Part shown: positions 10,046 through 18,274 of the stretch, piece by piece
Position numbering within the stretch: position 1 is the first letter of the stretch
Layout of the letters: every line of letters begins with the position of its first letter
Source of the DNA: an uncultured Bacteroidales bacterium
GTDB taxonomy: Bacteria > Bacteroidota > Bacteroidia > Bacteroidales > UBA932
NCBI GenBank assembly: GCA_944326305.1
Contig: CALVDL010000002.1
Location: forward strand, 62,001 to 126,000
Reading direction: 5' to 3'
Length of the DNA stretch: 64,000 bases
Program-made: the position numbers and the translations under genes
The notes under the pieces: generated by a model
What the model was told of the DNA's origin: nothing
Database searches by the model: none
The model's input: only the letters and a program-made list of their open reading frames with translations

Positions 10046-10775
10046 TTCTGTATATGGTGTTAAGTGAATACAATACCGAGTGGACATCGCACCCCAGGAT
10101 ACTGTCATTTTCCTGCGGCCTGTTCCCGTTCATTACTGAAAGTATATCCTGGAGGATATCCGCCTGTGACCTGTCCGAAATGTTCTCTCCTTCCTCAAGC
10201 ACATGAGGATATTTGTCCATAAGATAGCGCTTCACCCCGTTCCACCATATCACTGCCGCCTGCCGCTCCCATGGAAGCAGTTTCCTTTTCCTGCCGTCCG
10301 TCAGCACCTTTACCGCCTCTTTGATGTAGGCCTGGTTATGCTCGGCAGATGCCCGGAGCATATACGAATCCGCACTATAGTATTTGCCGAATGATATGCC
10401 ATACAGCTTCCTGTCCACTTCCGGGAACGGGGAAGGCGGCAGCCCGATACCGTCCAGGATGAACTCAAGCCTGCTGCAGGCCTCCCTGATAGCAGAAGCT
10501 CCTATTATATAGCTTTTCCCGTCTATAATGAAGGCCAGTCTGTCCTTCATCTGTTCCGGATCATGCCTGGTCTGCACATCCGGTCTGATACCGGACAGCT
10601 TGCATAAGCACAGGAACAGGGTCTCATGCCTGCCGTGCGGAGATGAAAGTATCTGGCAGACATCCCTGAACTGCTGTAGCGTCATAGTTTCCCATGATGT
10701 AGGGAAGATGATATCGATTGTCTGTTTCCGGGGCTTTCCAAACAGACCGGAAAACAAATTTTGCAGCTTTGTCAT
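10020..10775 (-). CDS. Phage protein of head-tail connector cluster, unknown
   Basis: This codes for 251 residues, starting with MTKLQNLFSGLFGKPRK. It is rich in helices, with a conserved-looking segment LLPWERQAAVIWWNGVKRYL near the C-terminal third. There is no signal peptide or membrane helix. The gene lies 3 bp after the 10,779-11,627 gene and overlaps the next, so it belongs to one transcription unit. I cannot assign a family; a virion assembly role follows only from its location between portal and tape measure genes. Confidence 0.65.
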   Translation of the reverse strand: MTKLQNLFSGLFGKPRKQTIDIIFPTSWETMTLQQFRDVCQILSSPHGRHETLFLCLCKLSGIRPDVQTRHDPEQMKDRLAFIIDGKSYIIGASAIREACSRLEFILDGIGLPPSPFPEVDRKLYGISFGKYYSADSYMLRASAEHNQAYIKEAVKVLTDGRKRKLLPWERQAAVIWWNGVKRYLMDKYPHVLEEGENISDRSQADILQDILSVMNGNRPQENDSILGCDVHSVLYSLNTIYRNAKQRSHK

Positions 10776-10778
10776 ATA

Positions 10779-11627
10779 TCAGAACATTGTGAAAACAGGG
10801 GTGTCATCATGCGACAGGGACAGGTCCATCGTCTCTGCCGATGCCATATACGTCGGGAAAGAGTCCGGGTCTTTTTTCATATCAGTCACGGCCTCCATTA
10901 CCTGGTCCATACCCGTTTTTCTGTCACCCATGGCCAGGGCTGCAATGGCTGTCTTTACATGCTGCAATACCGCCTGCTCTGCATGACTGAACGGTTCTTT
11001 GTCCCTTGTGCGCTCAAGTATCTCCTCGGCATAGTCCTTCGATATGTAGCTTGCGACGTCTGTCATAAGTGCTATATTGAGGGCATTGCTGAGTTTCAGG
11101 AACTCAGACCATCCTTTTGGATAAGCTGCGGCCGTAATATTATTGAGTACCGCCACATCTTTGAACTCGGAGAATGTCATTATCAGCCCGTCAGACAGCC
11201 TTCCGAACTCTTCAGTACCGCGCCACGACTCGTAATCGCTGCTTCTGAGGAGGAAAAGCACCAGGCGATCCTTGCTGTCGTCAAGCTTTGACGCAAGGGA
11301 CTGCATCAATGCCTGGACACGCTGCTGGGAAGCAGGAGCCATCTGTTCATTTTCGGTTACGGCAAAACCGGCATCAGTAAGGACCAGATCCATTTCGGGA
11401 ATGGCTGACAGGAAAGCCTGGATGGAGATTATCCTCTGGACCATCTTCAGCAGTCTCCGGTCCTGTTCGTCCTTCTTTTCAAGCCTGGACTCCAGATCCT
11501 GTCCCAAAATGTCTTCCACAAGCGCTGCCTGGGCCACTTCAAGGGCATCGTTGAACACTTCCGGGCTGCCTTTCATCATGATAGCCGGAAGGAATCGTCT
11601 CATTTCGTCTATACTGTCTACAAGCAT
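10779..11627 (-). CDS. DUF6712-like phage head-tail adaptor candidate
   Basis: This codes for 282 residues beginning MLVDSIDEMRRFLPAIMMKG. The overall pattern resembles DUF6712 proteins of Bacteroides phages as I remember them: an opening D-S-x-D-E helix, IISIQAFLSAIPEMDLVLTDAGFAV near 65-95, then APASQQRVQALM. It is almost wholly alpha-helical, and lies 2 bp after the portal gene. Adaptor proteins that join portal to tail are typically helical and encoded there. The family match is from memory, not a search; the structural role is inferred from context. Confidence 0.65.
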   Translation of the reverse strand: MLVDSIDEMRRFLPAIMMKGSPEVFNDALEVAQAALVEDILGQDLESRLEKKDEQDRRLLKMVQRIISIQAFLSAIPEMDLVLTDAGFAVTENEQMAPASQQRVQALMQSLASKLDDSKDRLVLFLLRSSDYESWRGTEEFGRLSDGLIMTFSEFKDVAVLNNITAAAYPKGWSEFLKLSNALNIALMTDVASYISKDYAEEILERTRDKEPFSHAEQAVLQHVKTAIAALAMGDRKTGMDQVMEAVTDMKKDPDSFPTYMASAETMDLSLSHDDTPVFTMF

Positions 11628-11629
11628 AA

Positions 11630-12970
11630 TCAGACATTGGTATTTGTAGACTCCTGTTTCCCGGATTTGTTCTGGTCAAGAGTCGTGAATATGTATTCCG
11701 GAATTGTGATATAGATATCCTTATCCCACTTGTTGTAATTCTTGATGATCTTCAGAGGGCGCATGGTCCTGTCAACTACAGGCTTCATCAGGGCCTGCTT
11801 CATCATGTACAGCTCGCGGGCGTTGGATCCTCCTATGGTGCTGGAGTTCTTCCCTGGCGTGGCTCCTATCAGGGCTGAATGCACTCCCATGGCGTAGCAG
11901 ATGATGTTTGCCGTGCTCTCGGTGTCGTCGATGTATTCTCCGCCCTTCAGGTCGTTCGCGATGGGGACTATCTCGATCCATTTGTGTTCCACCGTACCGT
12001 TGGCGCTCGGCATCAGCTCCTTCAGGGCCATGATGGTCTTGTTGGCGTTCCTTTCTCCTGAGAGGAAATCAGAAAACGCCTTCTTTTCCTTGTCGATACG
12101 GTCTTGCACCTTCTTTCGGTCATGCATGTCGATACCCTCTTTCTTGCAGATATCCTCGAAATATTTCGGTGATATATAGATGATATATTTGACACCCAGC
12201 TGATTCTTCAGTATGGCCTTTTTGAGCTGCGGCACCATGCAGCTGTGGTCGTACCATCCCGAATTGAAGATGGAGTACCATTCCGGCCTGCTGTAATATG
12301 GTCTTCCGGGAGATGGCATGTATGCAGGGTATATAAGCCTCTGCTTTGTGGCCGCATACTTCTGCAGATCGGTAAGTGTGTCGTATTCATCAAGGACCCT
12401 TGTGCAGATGATATCCTTCTTTGTGGCCTCGTCCCAGTCTCCGCAGTAGTAATGGAAATTAATCTGTCCGCGGCTGTTCATGATGGACCACCTGGAGAAC
12501 ACTGCCTCCCTGTGCTTTATAGTCTCGACCTGGTTCTTGGTCCTGTTGAAGGATATTTCCGGAAAGGCATTATAGAAGTATATCATGTCCGTAAGCTGCT
12601 GGAGCACATAAAGAGGGATGTCGTTACGCTCGAAGAACTCGAACTCCGGACCGTCTTCCACTGCGGCCCATTCCCTGATATTACCCCGGCTGTCCCTGGC
12701 TGTAGCTCTGACCAGTTTCGGCCCCAGACCGAAACAGACATCCCTGTTGAACTTCAGATTGGCAGATACGATATCATTCTTGCCGATCTTTTCAAGCAGA
12801 TGGTTGGGCAGAAGGTTGTCCTCTCCCCATGGAGCGACCCTGTACGGACCGTACACAAGGGGCTCGAAATCGTAATCCGCCCGGAAATCCACGGAGCTGT
12901 CCATCACGAGCACTGCTTCCAGATCCGGAAACAGCTGCACCCCGTCGACAATCTGGATCCCTTCTGTCAT
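11630..12970 (-). CDS. Phage portal protein
   Basis: This 446-residue protein forms the dodecameric DNA gateway at one capsid vertex. Its length and mixed architecture fit a portal: a beta-rich N-terminal wing, a long helix around VQDRIDKEKKAFSDFLSGER (about 290-310), then a helical segment STANIICYAMGVHSALIGATPG and ARELYMMKQALMKPVVDRTM near the C-terminus. Gene context agrees: it follows the large terminase and precedes connector genes. The start at 12,970 overlaps the upstream small gene by 4 bp. The basic Asn/Thr-rich tail is probably flexible. Confidence 0.82.
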   Translation of the reverse strand: MTEGIQIVDGVQLFPDLEAVLVMDSSVDFRADYDFEPLVYGPYRVAPWGEDNLLPNHLLEKIGKNDIVSANLKFNRDVCFGLGPKLVRATARDSRGNIREWAAVEDGPEFEFFERNDIPLYVLQQLTDMIYFYNAFPEISFNRTKNQVETIKHREAVFSRWSIMNSRGQINFHYYCGDWDEATKKDIICTRVLDEYDTLTDLQKYAATKQRLIYPAYMPSPGRPYYSRPEWYSIFNSGWYDHSCMVPQLKKAILKNQLGVKYIIYISPKYFEDICKKEGIDMHDRKKVQDRIDKEKKAFSDFLSGERNANKTIMALKELMPSANGTVEHKWIEIVPIANDLKGGEYIDDTESTANIICYAMGVHSALIGATPGKNSSTIGGSNARELYMMKQALMKPVVDRTMRPLKIIKNYNKWDKDIYITIPEYIFTTLDQNKSGKQESTNTNV

Positions 12971-13188
12971 AGCACGACCTCCTCTCCGTTGAACTCAAGC
13001 AGCGTATACCTGTTGACGGTGCGGACTTCCCTGGAAGGCAGCATGATGTTGAATGTATTTCCTTTACCATGGAAGGAAGTGAACACGCATCTGTCACAGC
13101 TGATGATCTCCCCCTGTTCCGAAATCCATTTTATGGAAAACTCCTTTATGGTCTCTACAAGGGTGTGAATTTTACTTACATGTATCAT
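12967..13188 (-). CDS. Small phage protein before portal, unknown
   Basis: This codes for 73 residues starting MIHVSKIHTLVETIKEF. It is a small beta-rich protein containing two Cys and a CDRCVF-like turn, too few cysteines for a classical zinc finger. The stop overlaps the portal start (ATGA), which supports real translation. It is separated from the large terminase by a 219-bp gap that has a possible promoter box. No family is recognised. Confidence 0.6.
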   Translation of the reverse strand: MIHVSKIHTLVETIKEFSIKWISEQGEIISCDRCVFTSFHGKGNTFNIMLPSREVRTVNRYTLLEFNGEEVVL

Positions 13189-13207
13189 TTGGGTTATTTT
13201 TATAGTA

Positions 13208-13215
13208 CAAAATTA
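13208..13215 (-). promoter_or_regulatory. Possible -7 promoter element upstream of the portal unit
   Basis: In the 219-bp gap after the large terminase, the minus strand reads TAATTTTG, matching the Bacteroides -7 consensus TAnnTTTG. It lies 20 bp before the small gene at 13,188. No good TTTG element is found at the -33 position, so this is a weak candidate for an internal late promoter. The rest of the gap shows no other convincing signal. Confidence 0.25.
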
Positions 13216-13407
13216 CCCCCGGCCGCACAGATAAGTTAGGACACACATTTATCCTCGGGTCTACTCAAGAATCCACTCAAACAACTGGGGTATACCTGAT
13301 TGATACTCCCGGAATTACTATGCCTGAACCGGAAAGCGCTTCCGGCTCCCGAGCCCTGCCCTATGCCGCATCCGGCAATTCCCTCCGTTTTTGCGTAATA
13401 TGCCGGA

Positions 13408-15024
13408 CTATACCGACGAGCCGATGCCTCCGCCGGCCGCTGTATAAGGATACAGCACATTGCCTATGTACAGGGTATCGAAGGCGTCGGTACCGTCTGT
13501 CCTGTACTCCAGGGGATCGTCCTCTGTCTCGGCCAGCTTCTCTCCGCCCTTGTTCTTGTGGAACCCAAGCGGAGATATCGATACTTCGGCCATGGACAGG
13601 GCGATAAGCAGGGCCTCGTTATTCTCCTTGTTGAACATGGGTATAAGGTGCCTGGTACCCTTGAACCCTTCATCTATCAGGGTATACTTCTCGTTATGGC
13701 GCATCGGCTTGCCTATGAATTTGGATTCGACTGTCCATCCATGTTTGTTGAACTGCTCTGTGATGATGGACGCAAAGTCATCGTTGCTTACGGCATAATT
13801 GGATCCCAGGGCTGTCGAGTCATAGTAGAACACCACCTCCTTGCTGATGTGCGCCCTATAGTAGTGGCAGAAGTCGTCGACCAGCTCTCTCAGTTTCCTC
13901 TCATATTTGACATAGAAGCTCTTTATTATCTTGAGCTTGTTGCCGTCGCGCTGCCCCGCGACCAGCCAGTTGATGTTGGCGTTGAAATCGAACGCTATGG
14001 AGATAGAGGATCTCATATCCACATCCCCGTCCAGCAGACACCCGTAATCCGTACCGGGGCCGGAAAGTGTGAATCCCGTATCCTGAAGGGGAGTATTGTT
14101 GTTGCAGATATAGGTGTGGAGCGATTCCCTGAAGTTGGGATAGAAACCGTTGTTCAGCCGCTCTATCCTTCTGGACAGTATGGATGTCTGGAATACCAGA
14201 GGAGGAAGGTCGCGCTTCATCTGGCGGATATATTGCAGTCCCACCACATCCACATTTTCAAACGTGCTCCACTCCCTGTAGAGAACCGCTATTCTCCGCA
14301 GCTCGTTGATCAGCTTTTCCAGGCTTGATATCCTGGACTGCCTGTCCTTCCCTTCAGGCCATGTGCTGATGATATTCCACCTTTCATACAGCAGCCCTTT
14401 GATCGCATCAATCACTTCCGGATTGGATTTCTCTCTGTAGTTGAGAAGCCATCTGCCGGACTTGAGTACAGGCATGTCGGAGACGAACAGCATGCCGTGA
14501 TGCCACGGTATGTCAGAGAAATAGCGCCGGGTACCGCCGTTGGCCGGGAATGTCTCGTCTTTCAGCTTGTTGAAATCAAGGCCTTTGGCTTCGTCTCCTA
14601 TCACCCAGTCGAATGTTGCGGAGTTGGAGCTCATCCTGACATCCTGCGACACTATCATCATCTGGGAACCGTTGAAGAAAGACACCACATCATCATAGTT
14701 GTTGAGAGGGATGATGGGTTTCCCGTATCCGAGCCTGGCTGGAGGACGCTTGCCGATTACATAATGGACGCCCTCTTTCCATCCGAACTCCGCCAGGCCA
14801 GAGAGTGCAGCCGGCAGAGTCCTGGTGTGCGCCTGCTTGTAGGAACTGGCTACAAAACAGCCGGTACTCCCGGGCATGAAGAGCACATTGCGCTGGATCC
14901 TGAGGGACACTATGCCGAAAGACTTTCCGAACCGCCGGCCGCATATGTCGATTTCAGTATGTGCCGCTATTGCCAGGGCTTCCTGCTGGGCCCTGTTAAG
15001 ATATTTCTGACTGGTCTCGCTCAT
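13408..15024 (-). CDS. terL: Terminase large subunit (packaging ATPase-nuclease)
   Basis: This 538-residue motor pumps phage DNA into the procapsid and cuts it. The ATPase domain shows a Walker A motif CGRRFGKS (28-35) and a Walker B DWVIGDEAK (139-147, acidic pair D144/E145). The nuclease domain has the expected acidic residues in AFDFN (D346), FYYDSTAL (D402) and TDAFD (D513, D516). The last residues are Gly-rich. It overlaps the small-subunit gene at its start. Its position downstream of the capsid genes is unusual for many siphophages, but the motifs are clear. Confidence 0.93.
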   Translation of the reverse strand: MSETSQKYLNRAQQEALAIAAHTEIDICGRRFGKSFGIVSLRIQRNVLFMPGSTGCFVASSYKQAHTRTLPAALSGLAEFGWKEGVHYVIGKRPPARLGYGKPIIPLNNYDDVVSFFNGSQMMIVSQDVRMSSNSATFDWVIGDEAKGLDFNKLKDETFPANGGTRRYFSDIPWHHGMLFVSDMPVLKSGRWLLNYREKSNPEVIDAIKGLLYERWNIISTWPEGKDRQSRISSLEKLINELRRIAVLYREWSTFENVDVVGLQYIRQMKRDLPPLVFQTSILSRRIERLNNGFYPNFRESLHTYICNNNTPLQDTGFTLSGPGTDYGCLLDGDVDMRSSISIAFDFNANINWLVAGQRDGNKLKIIKSFYVKYERKLRELVDDFCHYYRAHISKEVVFYYDSTALGSNYAVSNDDFASIITEQFNKHGWTVESKFIGKPMRHNEKYTLIDEGFKGTRHLIPMFNKENNEALLIALSMAEVSISPLGFHKNKGGEKLAETEDDPLEYRTDGTDAFDTLYIGNVLYPYTAAGGGIGSSV

Positions 15025-15589
15025 CCGGAATCTCCATGATATCCTGGTCCAACTCCTGTGTATACTGTTTCAGCAGCCTCCGGCTTTTGGCCTCGATGCC
15101 CGGCTCCGGCTCTATGCCGATGACGCGCGGATCCACTGTGAAAGAATAGTCTTTCGGCACTATCTCGTCCCATGGGAAATCTTCCCCTTCCGGCTCGTCA
15201 AGCTGGTTCACGTGGACCAGGCTGTCGGCTATCTTGGTAAGTGCCTTGGCCTTCCTGTCGTTCCCGGCAAGCGCGGCCGCGGATGCCATGTCAAGCAGCC
15301 TGTTCGCCTTATACCGTTGGAGTTCCTTGTCGGCTTTCGGGACATTGCCGAACACGGCCTTTATCACAGCGATGTCGTTGTATGCCTGGGCTCTGCCGAC
15401 AGAGTAATTTGCCATGATATAATCCCGGATGGCCGTATCGGAGATTATAGGGTGGTCAAGCCAGTGCGCGTATACATCCCTGAGTCTGTCAAGCCTTGCC
15501 TGATCCGTAGGCGAGAGTTTCCTGTCGGAATCACACAGCGCATCATAAAGGGTATCGAGTATATCCCTGTTACTGTTCCTTCTACTCAT
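14996..15589 (-). CDS. Terminase small subunit, putative
   Basis: This codes for 197 residues from ATG 15,589 (MSRRNSNRDILDTLYDAL); an earlier Met three codons upstream lies in the overlap with the previous gene. The N-terminal half is helical with a DNA-binding-like segment (RDYIMANYSVGRAQAYNDIAVI, residues about 55-80). A basic/acidic linker and an acidic C-terminus (EPEPGIEAKSRR...QDIMEIPDERDQ) follow. It overlaps the large-subunit start by 29 bp. Small subunits recognise the packaging site; the assignment is from adjacency and layout, as the family is highly divergent. Confidence 0.65.
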   Translation of the reverse strand: MSRRNSNRDILDTLYDALCDSDRKLSPTDQARLDRLRDVYAHWLDHPIISDTAIRDYIMANYSVGRAQAYNDIAVIKAVFGNVPKADKELQRYKANRLLDMASAAALAGNDRKAKALTKIADSLVHVNQLDEPEGEDFPWDEIVPKDYSFTVDPRVIGIEPEPGIEAKSRRLLKQYTQELDQDIMEIPDERDQSEIS

Positions 15590-15893
15590 GACATCCAAGC
15601 TCCTCCTCCAGCTGTCGGCGTTCCCACCCTTCTATGATTGAAATAGCCCAGGATTCGCCATCTTCTGCAGCTTTCTTTACCCTGCAACGGTATTTGGCCT
15701 GGCTTTCTACCTTTCCGGCCTTATAGGCACAAGCCAGAGGATCCTTCGGATTGGCAAACCGCAGCCTCAGTTCATCCGCCGGCATAAGCAATATTGTGGC
15801 TATCTCCGAGATGGTATACCTCAGAGACGCCAGATAGCGGATCTTGCCGCATAAGTCGTCGTCTGGAATTGTAAAAGTCTTCATATCGTCCAT
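15582..15893 (-). CDS. Phage HTH protein next to terminase (possible small-subunit partner)
   Basis: This codes for 103 residues from ATG 15,893 (MDDMKTFTIPDDDLCGKI). A helix-turn-helix-like stretch, YTISEIATILLMPADELRLRF, lies around residues 25-45, followed by a helical tail rich in Lys, Arg and Glu. It overlaps the next gene by 8 bp. HTH proteins just ahead of terminase can be small subunits or packaging-site binders, so this and the following gene share that role by inference. An alternative ATG at 15,884 is possible. Confidence 0.6.
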   Translation of the reverse strand: MDDMKTFTIPDDDLCGKIRYLASLRYTISEIATILLMPADELRLRFANPKDPLACAYKAGKVESQAKYRCRVKKAAEDGESWAISIIEGWERRQLEEELGCHE

Positions 15894-15948
15894 ATACGAC
15901 AAAAGTAGCCAACAATTGCTGGCTACTTGGGACAATGAGTAACATTGA

Positions 15949-16659
15949 TTAAACCTGGTATGTGATTCCTAAGGTTTTCAGTTTGTCTGTTATCTCGTCA
16001 GAAAGGATGCATCCGTGCTGCTTCAGGGCGTCTGCACGGATTCTTATCTTCTCGATCTGGTCAGGCTTGAGATCCTTTTTCCTGAGCATCTTGCTTATGT
16101 AGGACCGGCATGTGCTCTCTTTGAAAGACTCTTCCACTTTGCCGGACTCCTTTTCCAGAAGCCATTTGTCAATCGTCTCCCAGCCGGAGTCGATCCGTTC
16201 CTGTGTCTCCAGAACCTTTGCCCTCAGCTCCGCCCGGTCCTTGTCCGTCATGGCGGTTTTCATCTTTTCATGGTATGACCTTCTGAGCTTGTAATCACCG
16301 GCTATATCGTCATACACTTTCTGGAGATGTTCCGGAAGATCGGCCCGTCTCGTCTTCCTTTCGTCATAGGTCCTGAAGATGATATCAGGCTCGGAAGTCA
16401 TAACAGGTGCTTTACCTCCATGATTGGCGGATGCGGCAGACCTGTTATATATGGACAGATGCCTGTCTGCAAGCGGATTCTCGGTACATGCGCCCAACCG
16501 GCTTAGTTTCCCCAATTCGTATATCAGGCGCGCTTCGTCCTTCTTCCGGCCTATCCAGCTCATCAGGCTCTCGTTCCTGGAATATCTGCAGAACAGGGCG
16601 AAGCCTTCATTGAAGTCCTTCTCCTTCTTCTGCAGATACTGGTCAATCTCCGGATTCAT
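15949..16659 (-). CDS. Phage coiled-coil protein, unknown
   Basis: This codes for 236 residues, very rich in Lys, Glu and Arg, with long helices (residues 1-50 and 100-220). The sequence ends KLKTLGITYQV. No catalytic motif, signal peptide or membrane segment is visible. It is separated by 2 bp from the tail-tube-like gene upstream and lies between capsid and terminase genes. It could be an internal virion or assembly-related helical protein; no family is recognised. Confidence 0.65.
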   Translation of the reverse strand: MNPEIDQYLQKKEKDFNEGFALFCRYSRNESLMSWIGRKKDEARLIYELGKLSRLGACTENPLADRHLSIYNRSAASANHGGKAPVMTSEPDIIFRTYDERKTRRADLPEHLQKVYDDIAGDYKLRRSYHEKMKTAMTDKDRAELRAKVLETQERIDSGWETIDKWLLEKESGKVEESFKESTCRSYISKMLRKKDLKPDQIEKIRIRADALKQHGCILSDEITDKLKTLGITYQV

Positions 16660-16661
16660 GG

Positions 16662-17243
16662 CTATTCTCCTTTTGGTGTAAGCGTCCCGGTGCTGAGATC
16701 GAGAGTCCCCTCCTTAAGCTCCACTTTGCCTTCGTACAGAGGAAGCGGTGTTACGTCCGGGCAGTCGACTGTAAAGGTGATGCCTTTGGCAGATCCTGCG
16801 GAGTCTCCCGAATCACCGGCCGGGGAAGTGGTGCTCCTGTAGTCTGGAGAGCCTATCACATGATACCTGCCGGCAGACTTGACTATATAGACATAGTCAT
16901 CGTTGGCGGCTGTCTTGCTGAATCCGAGAGCCGAAGGTGTGAGGTCAGGGAAAGAGAATGTCGCATGGTTGGTGAACATCTTGCAATCAGTTTCCCCGAC
17001 TGATTCATACGTGAGCTTTCCTTTGCCCTGGGTGGAATATATCTTGTCCCACACCTTTCCTGCTGCAAGTACGAAATCACCGTCATATTTGGCGAGTTTG
17101 TCTACCGTAGCCTCTTCGTCATTTATATCGTCGACAATACCCGGCCAGCTTGTAATGTCGCGTTTGGCGATACGGTACAGAGTAGTGCCGATCCCTGAGG
17201 GATTGACACTACCTATATTGAAATCAAGGTTTCCAAGTTCCAT
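16662..17243 (-). CDS. Major tail (tube) or capsid decoration-like protein
   Basis: This codes for 193 residues starting MELGNLDFNIGSVNPSGIG. The sequence is beta-rich, with segments KIYSTQGKGKLTYESVGE and CKMFTNHATFSFPDLTPSALGF. A flexible S/G/D-rich linker sits near 140-155, before a strand ITFTVDCPDVTPLPLYEGKVEL. This is the layout of Bacteroides phage tail-tube-like proteins as I recall them. The gene follows the capsid gene by 12 bp, which would equally suit a decoration protein. A search or structure prediction is needed to choose. Confidence 0.55.
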   Translation of the reverse strand: MELGNLDFNIGSVNPSGIGTTLYRIAKRDITSWPGIVDDINDEEATVDKLAKYDGDFVLAAGKVWDKIYSTQGKGKLTYESVGETDCKMFTNHATFSFPDLTPSALGFSKTAANDDYVYIVKSAGRYHVIGSPDYRSTTSPAGDSGDSAGSAKGITFTVDCPDVTPLPLYEGKVELKEGTLDLSTGTLTPKGE

Positions 17244-17255
17244 AGTTCGAAGGGT

Positions 17256-18251
17256 TTATACGGATTCCGGATCTTCTTCCGGTTCTAGAGATACGGCTGC
17301 GTCCTTCTGTTTTGCCACCAGGAGCCTTTCCGGGGTGATCATCTCGAACTGCACGCCGAAGAACATGCACATGAAGAACTGCAGCATCTTCGGATTGTCG
17401 CACTCCCTGATCTTGACCTTCTCCATAGCGCTGCGCTGGTCGCACCCGACAAGCATGTTGCTCTTGGTGGAGAGATAGATGTATTTGGAGTCCTTCATGC
17501 CTGTCAGTCCGACCAGCTGCACAGGATTGTCCTCGGTGCCGTGGAGTATGTTCTTGTTGTATGTGGAGTTGTAGATGACCGCACCGAAGTTGGCCAGGCA
17601 CCACTTCTCATACATCTTCTTCACGCTCTTAGGCATGAACATCTTCAGATCCTCGGCCTCGGTCAGCTCTTCAGAAGCTGTGTCATATATAGACTGGAGC
17701 ACATCCCCGGCATTGAGTTCCGTGATCTGGTCCACTTCTATATAATTCCCTTTTGCGGCCGACAGGTTTGAACCAGTCACTTCCTTGGCGGCTATAGTGT
17801 CGAAGCCGTCGAAAAGATCCGTAGTCTTGGAACCGCTGGTATTTCGTTTTGCGCAGAACATGGCCTTTGCCAGCTTCTTCGACACGGTCTTCGCCTGGGC
17901 AAGTGACAGGGTCTTGACTATGTCAGCCTCCTTCCTTTCCGTGAGATCGCTCCACTGTTCCCCATACACTGTAGAGAAGAGCTGGTACGGGTCGAATTCC
18001 TCGACTACATCTCCCAGATAGGTGGTCAGGGTCCTTCCTATGAGACTGGTGGTGTCGGTGGCGCCTTTCTCCGATTTGTACGGTCTCAGCTCCGCATCAG
18101 ATCCTGCGGCGCCGACAGTTTCGTTTCCGCGCACTCCCATCCTGAGGGTCATGTGCGAGAGCACCGTGTCCATCAGTGCGGCAATAGGCATTGCAAGCAC
18201 CTCCTTGCGGTACTTCGCGCCTGAGTTTACGAGTATTGCATCAAGTTGCAT
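17256..18251 (-). CDS. Major capsid protein, putative
   Basis: This codes for 331 residues starting MQLDAILVNSGAKYRKEVLA. The order fits: a protease-scaffold gene directly upstream, a size of about 36 kDa, and no enzyme motifs. The sequence has a long helix around 100-135 (SDLTERKEADIVKTLSLAQAK), a central alpha/beta region, and strands near SKYIYLSTKSNMLVG; the last 20 residues are acidic. HK97-fold capsid proteins are highly divergent, so the assignment rests on position and length. Confidence 0.8.
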   Translation of the reverse strand: MQLDAILVNSGAKYRKEVLAMPIAALMDTVLSHMTLRMGVRGNETVGAAGSDAELRPYKSEKGATDTTSLIGRTLTTYLGDVVEEFDPYQLFSTVYGEQWSDLTERKEADIVKTLSLAQAKTVSKKLAKAMFCAKRNTSGSKTTDLFDGFDTIAAKEVTGSNLSAAKGNYIEVDQITELNAGDVLQSIYDTASEELTEAEDLKMFMPKSVKKMYEKWCLANFGAVIYNSTYNKNILHGTEDNPVQLVGLTGMKDSKYIYLSTKSNMLVGCDQRSAMEKVKIRECDNPKMLQFFMCMFFGVQFEMITPERLLVAKQKDAAVSLEPEEDPESV

Positions 18252-18274
18252 ATTGAAGACTTTTAGGGATTATG

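Noticed and set aside
12245..13168. Plus-strand frame of 307 codons
   Set aside because: Antisense to the portal gene.
13236..13460. Minus-strand frame of 74 codons after the large terminase
   Set aside because: Overlaps the terminase end by 53 bp, no coupling, Gly/Ser-rich composition without a domain; the gap is better read as non-coding.
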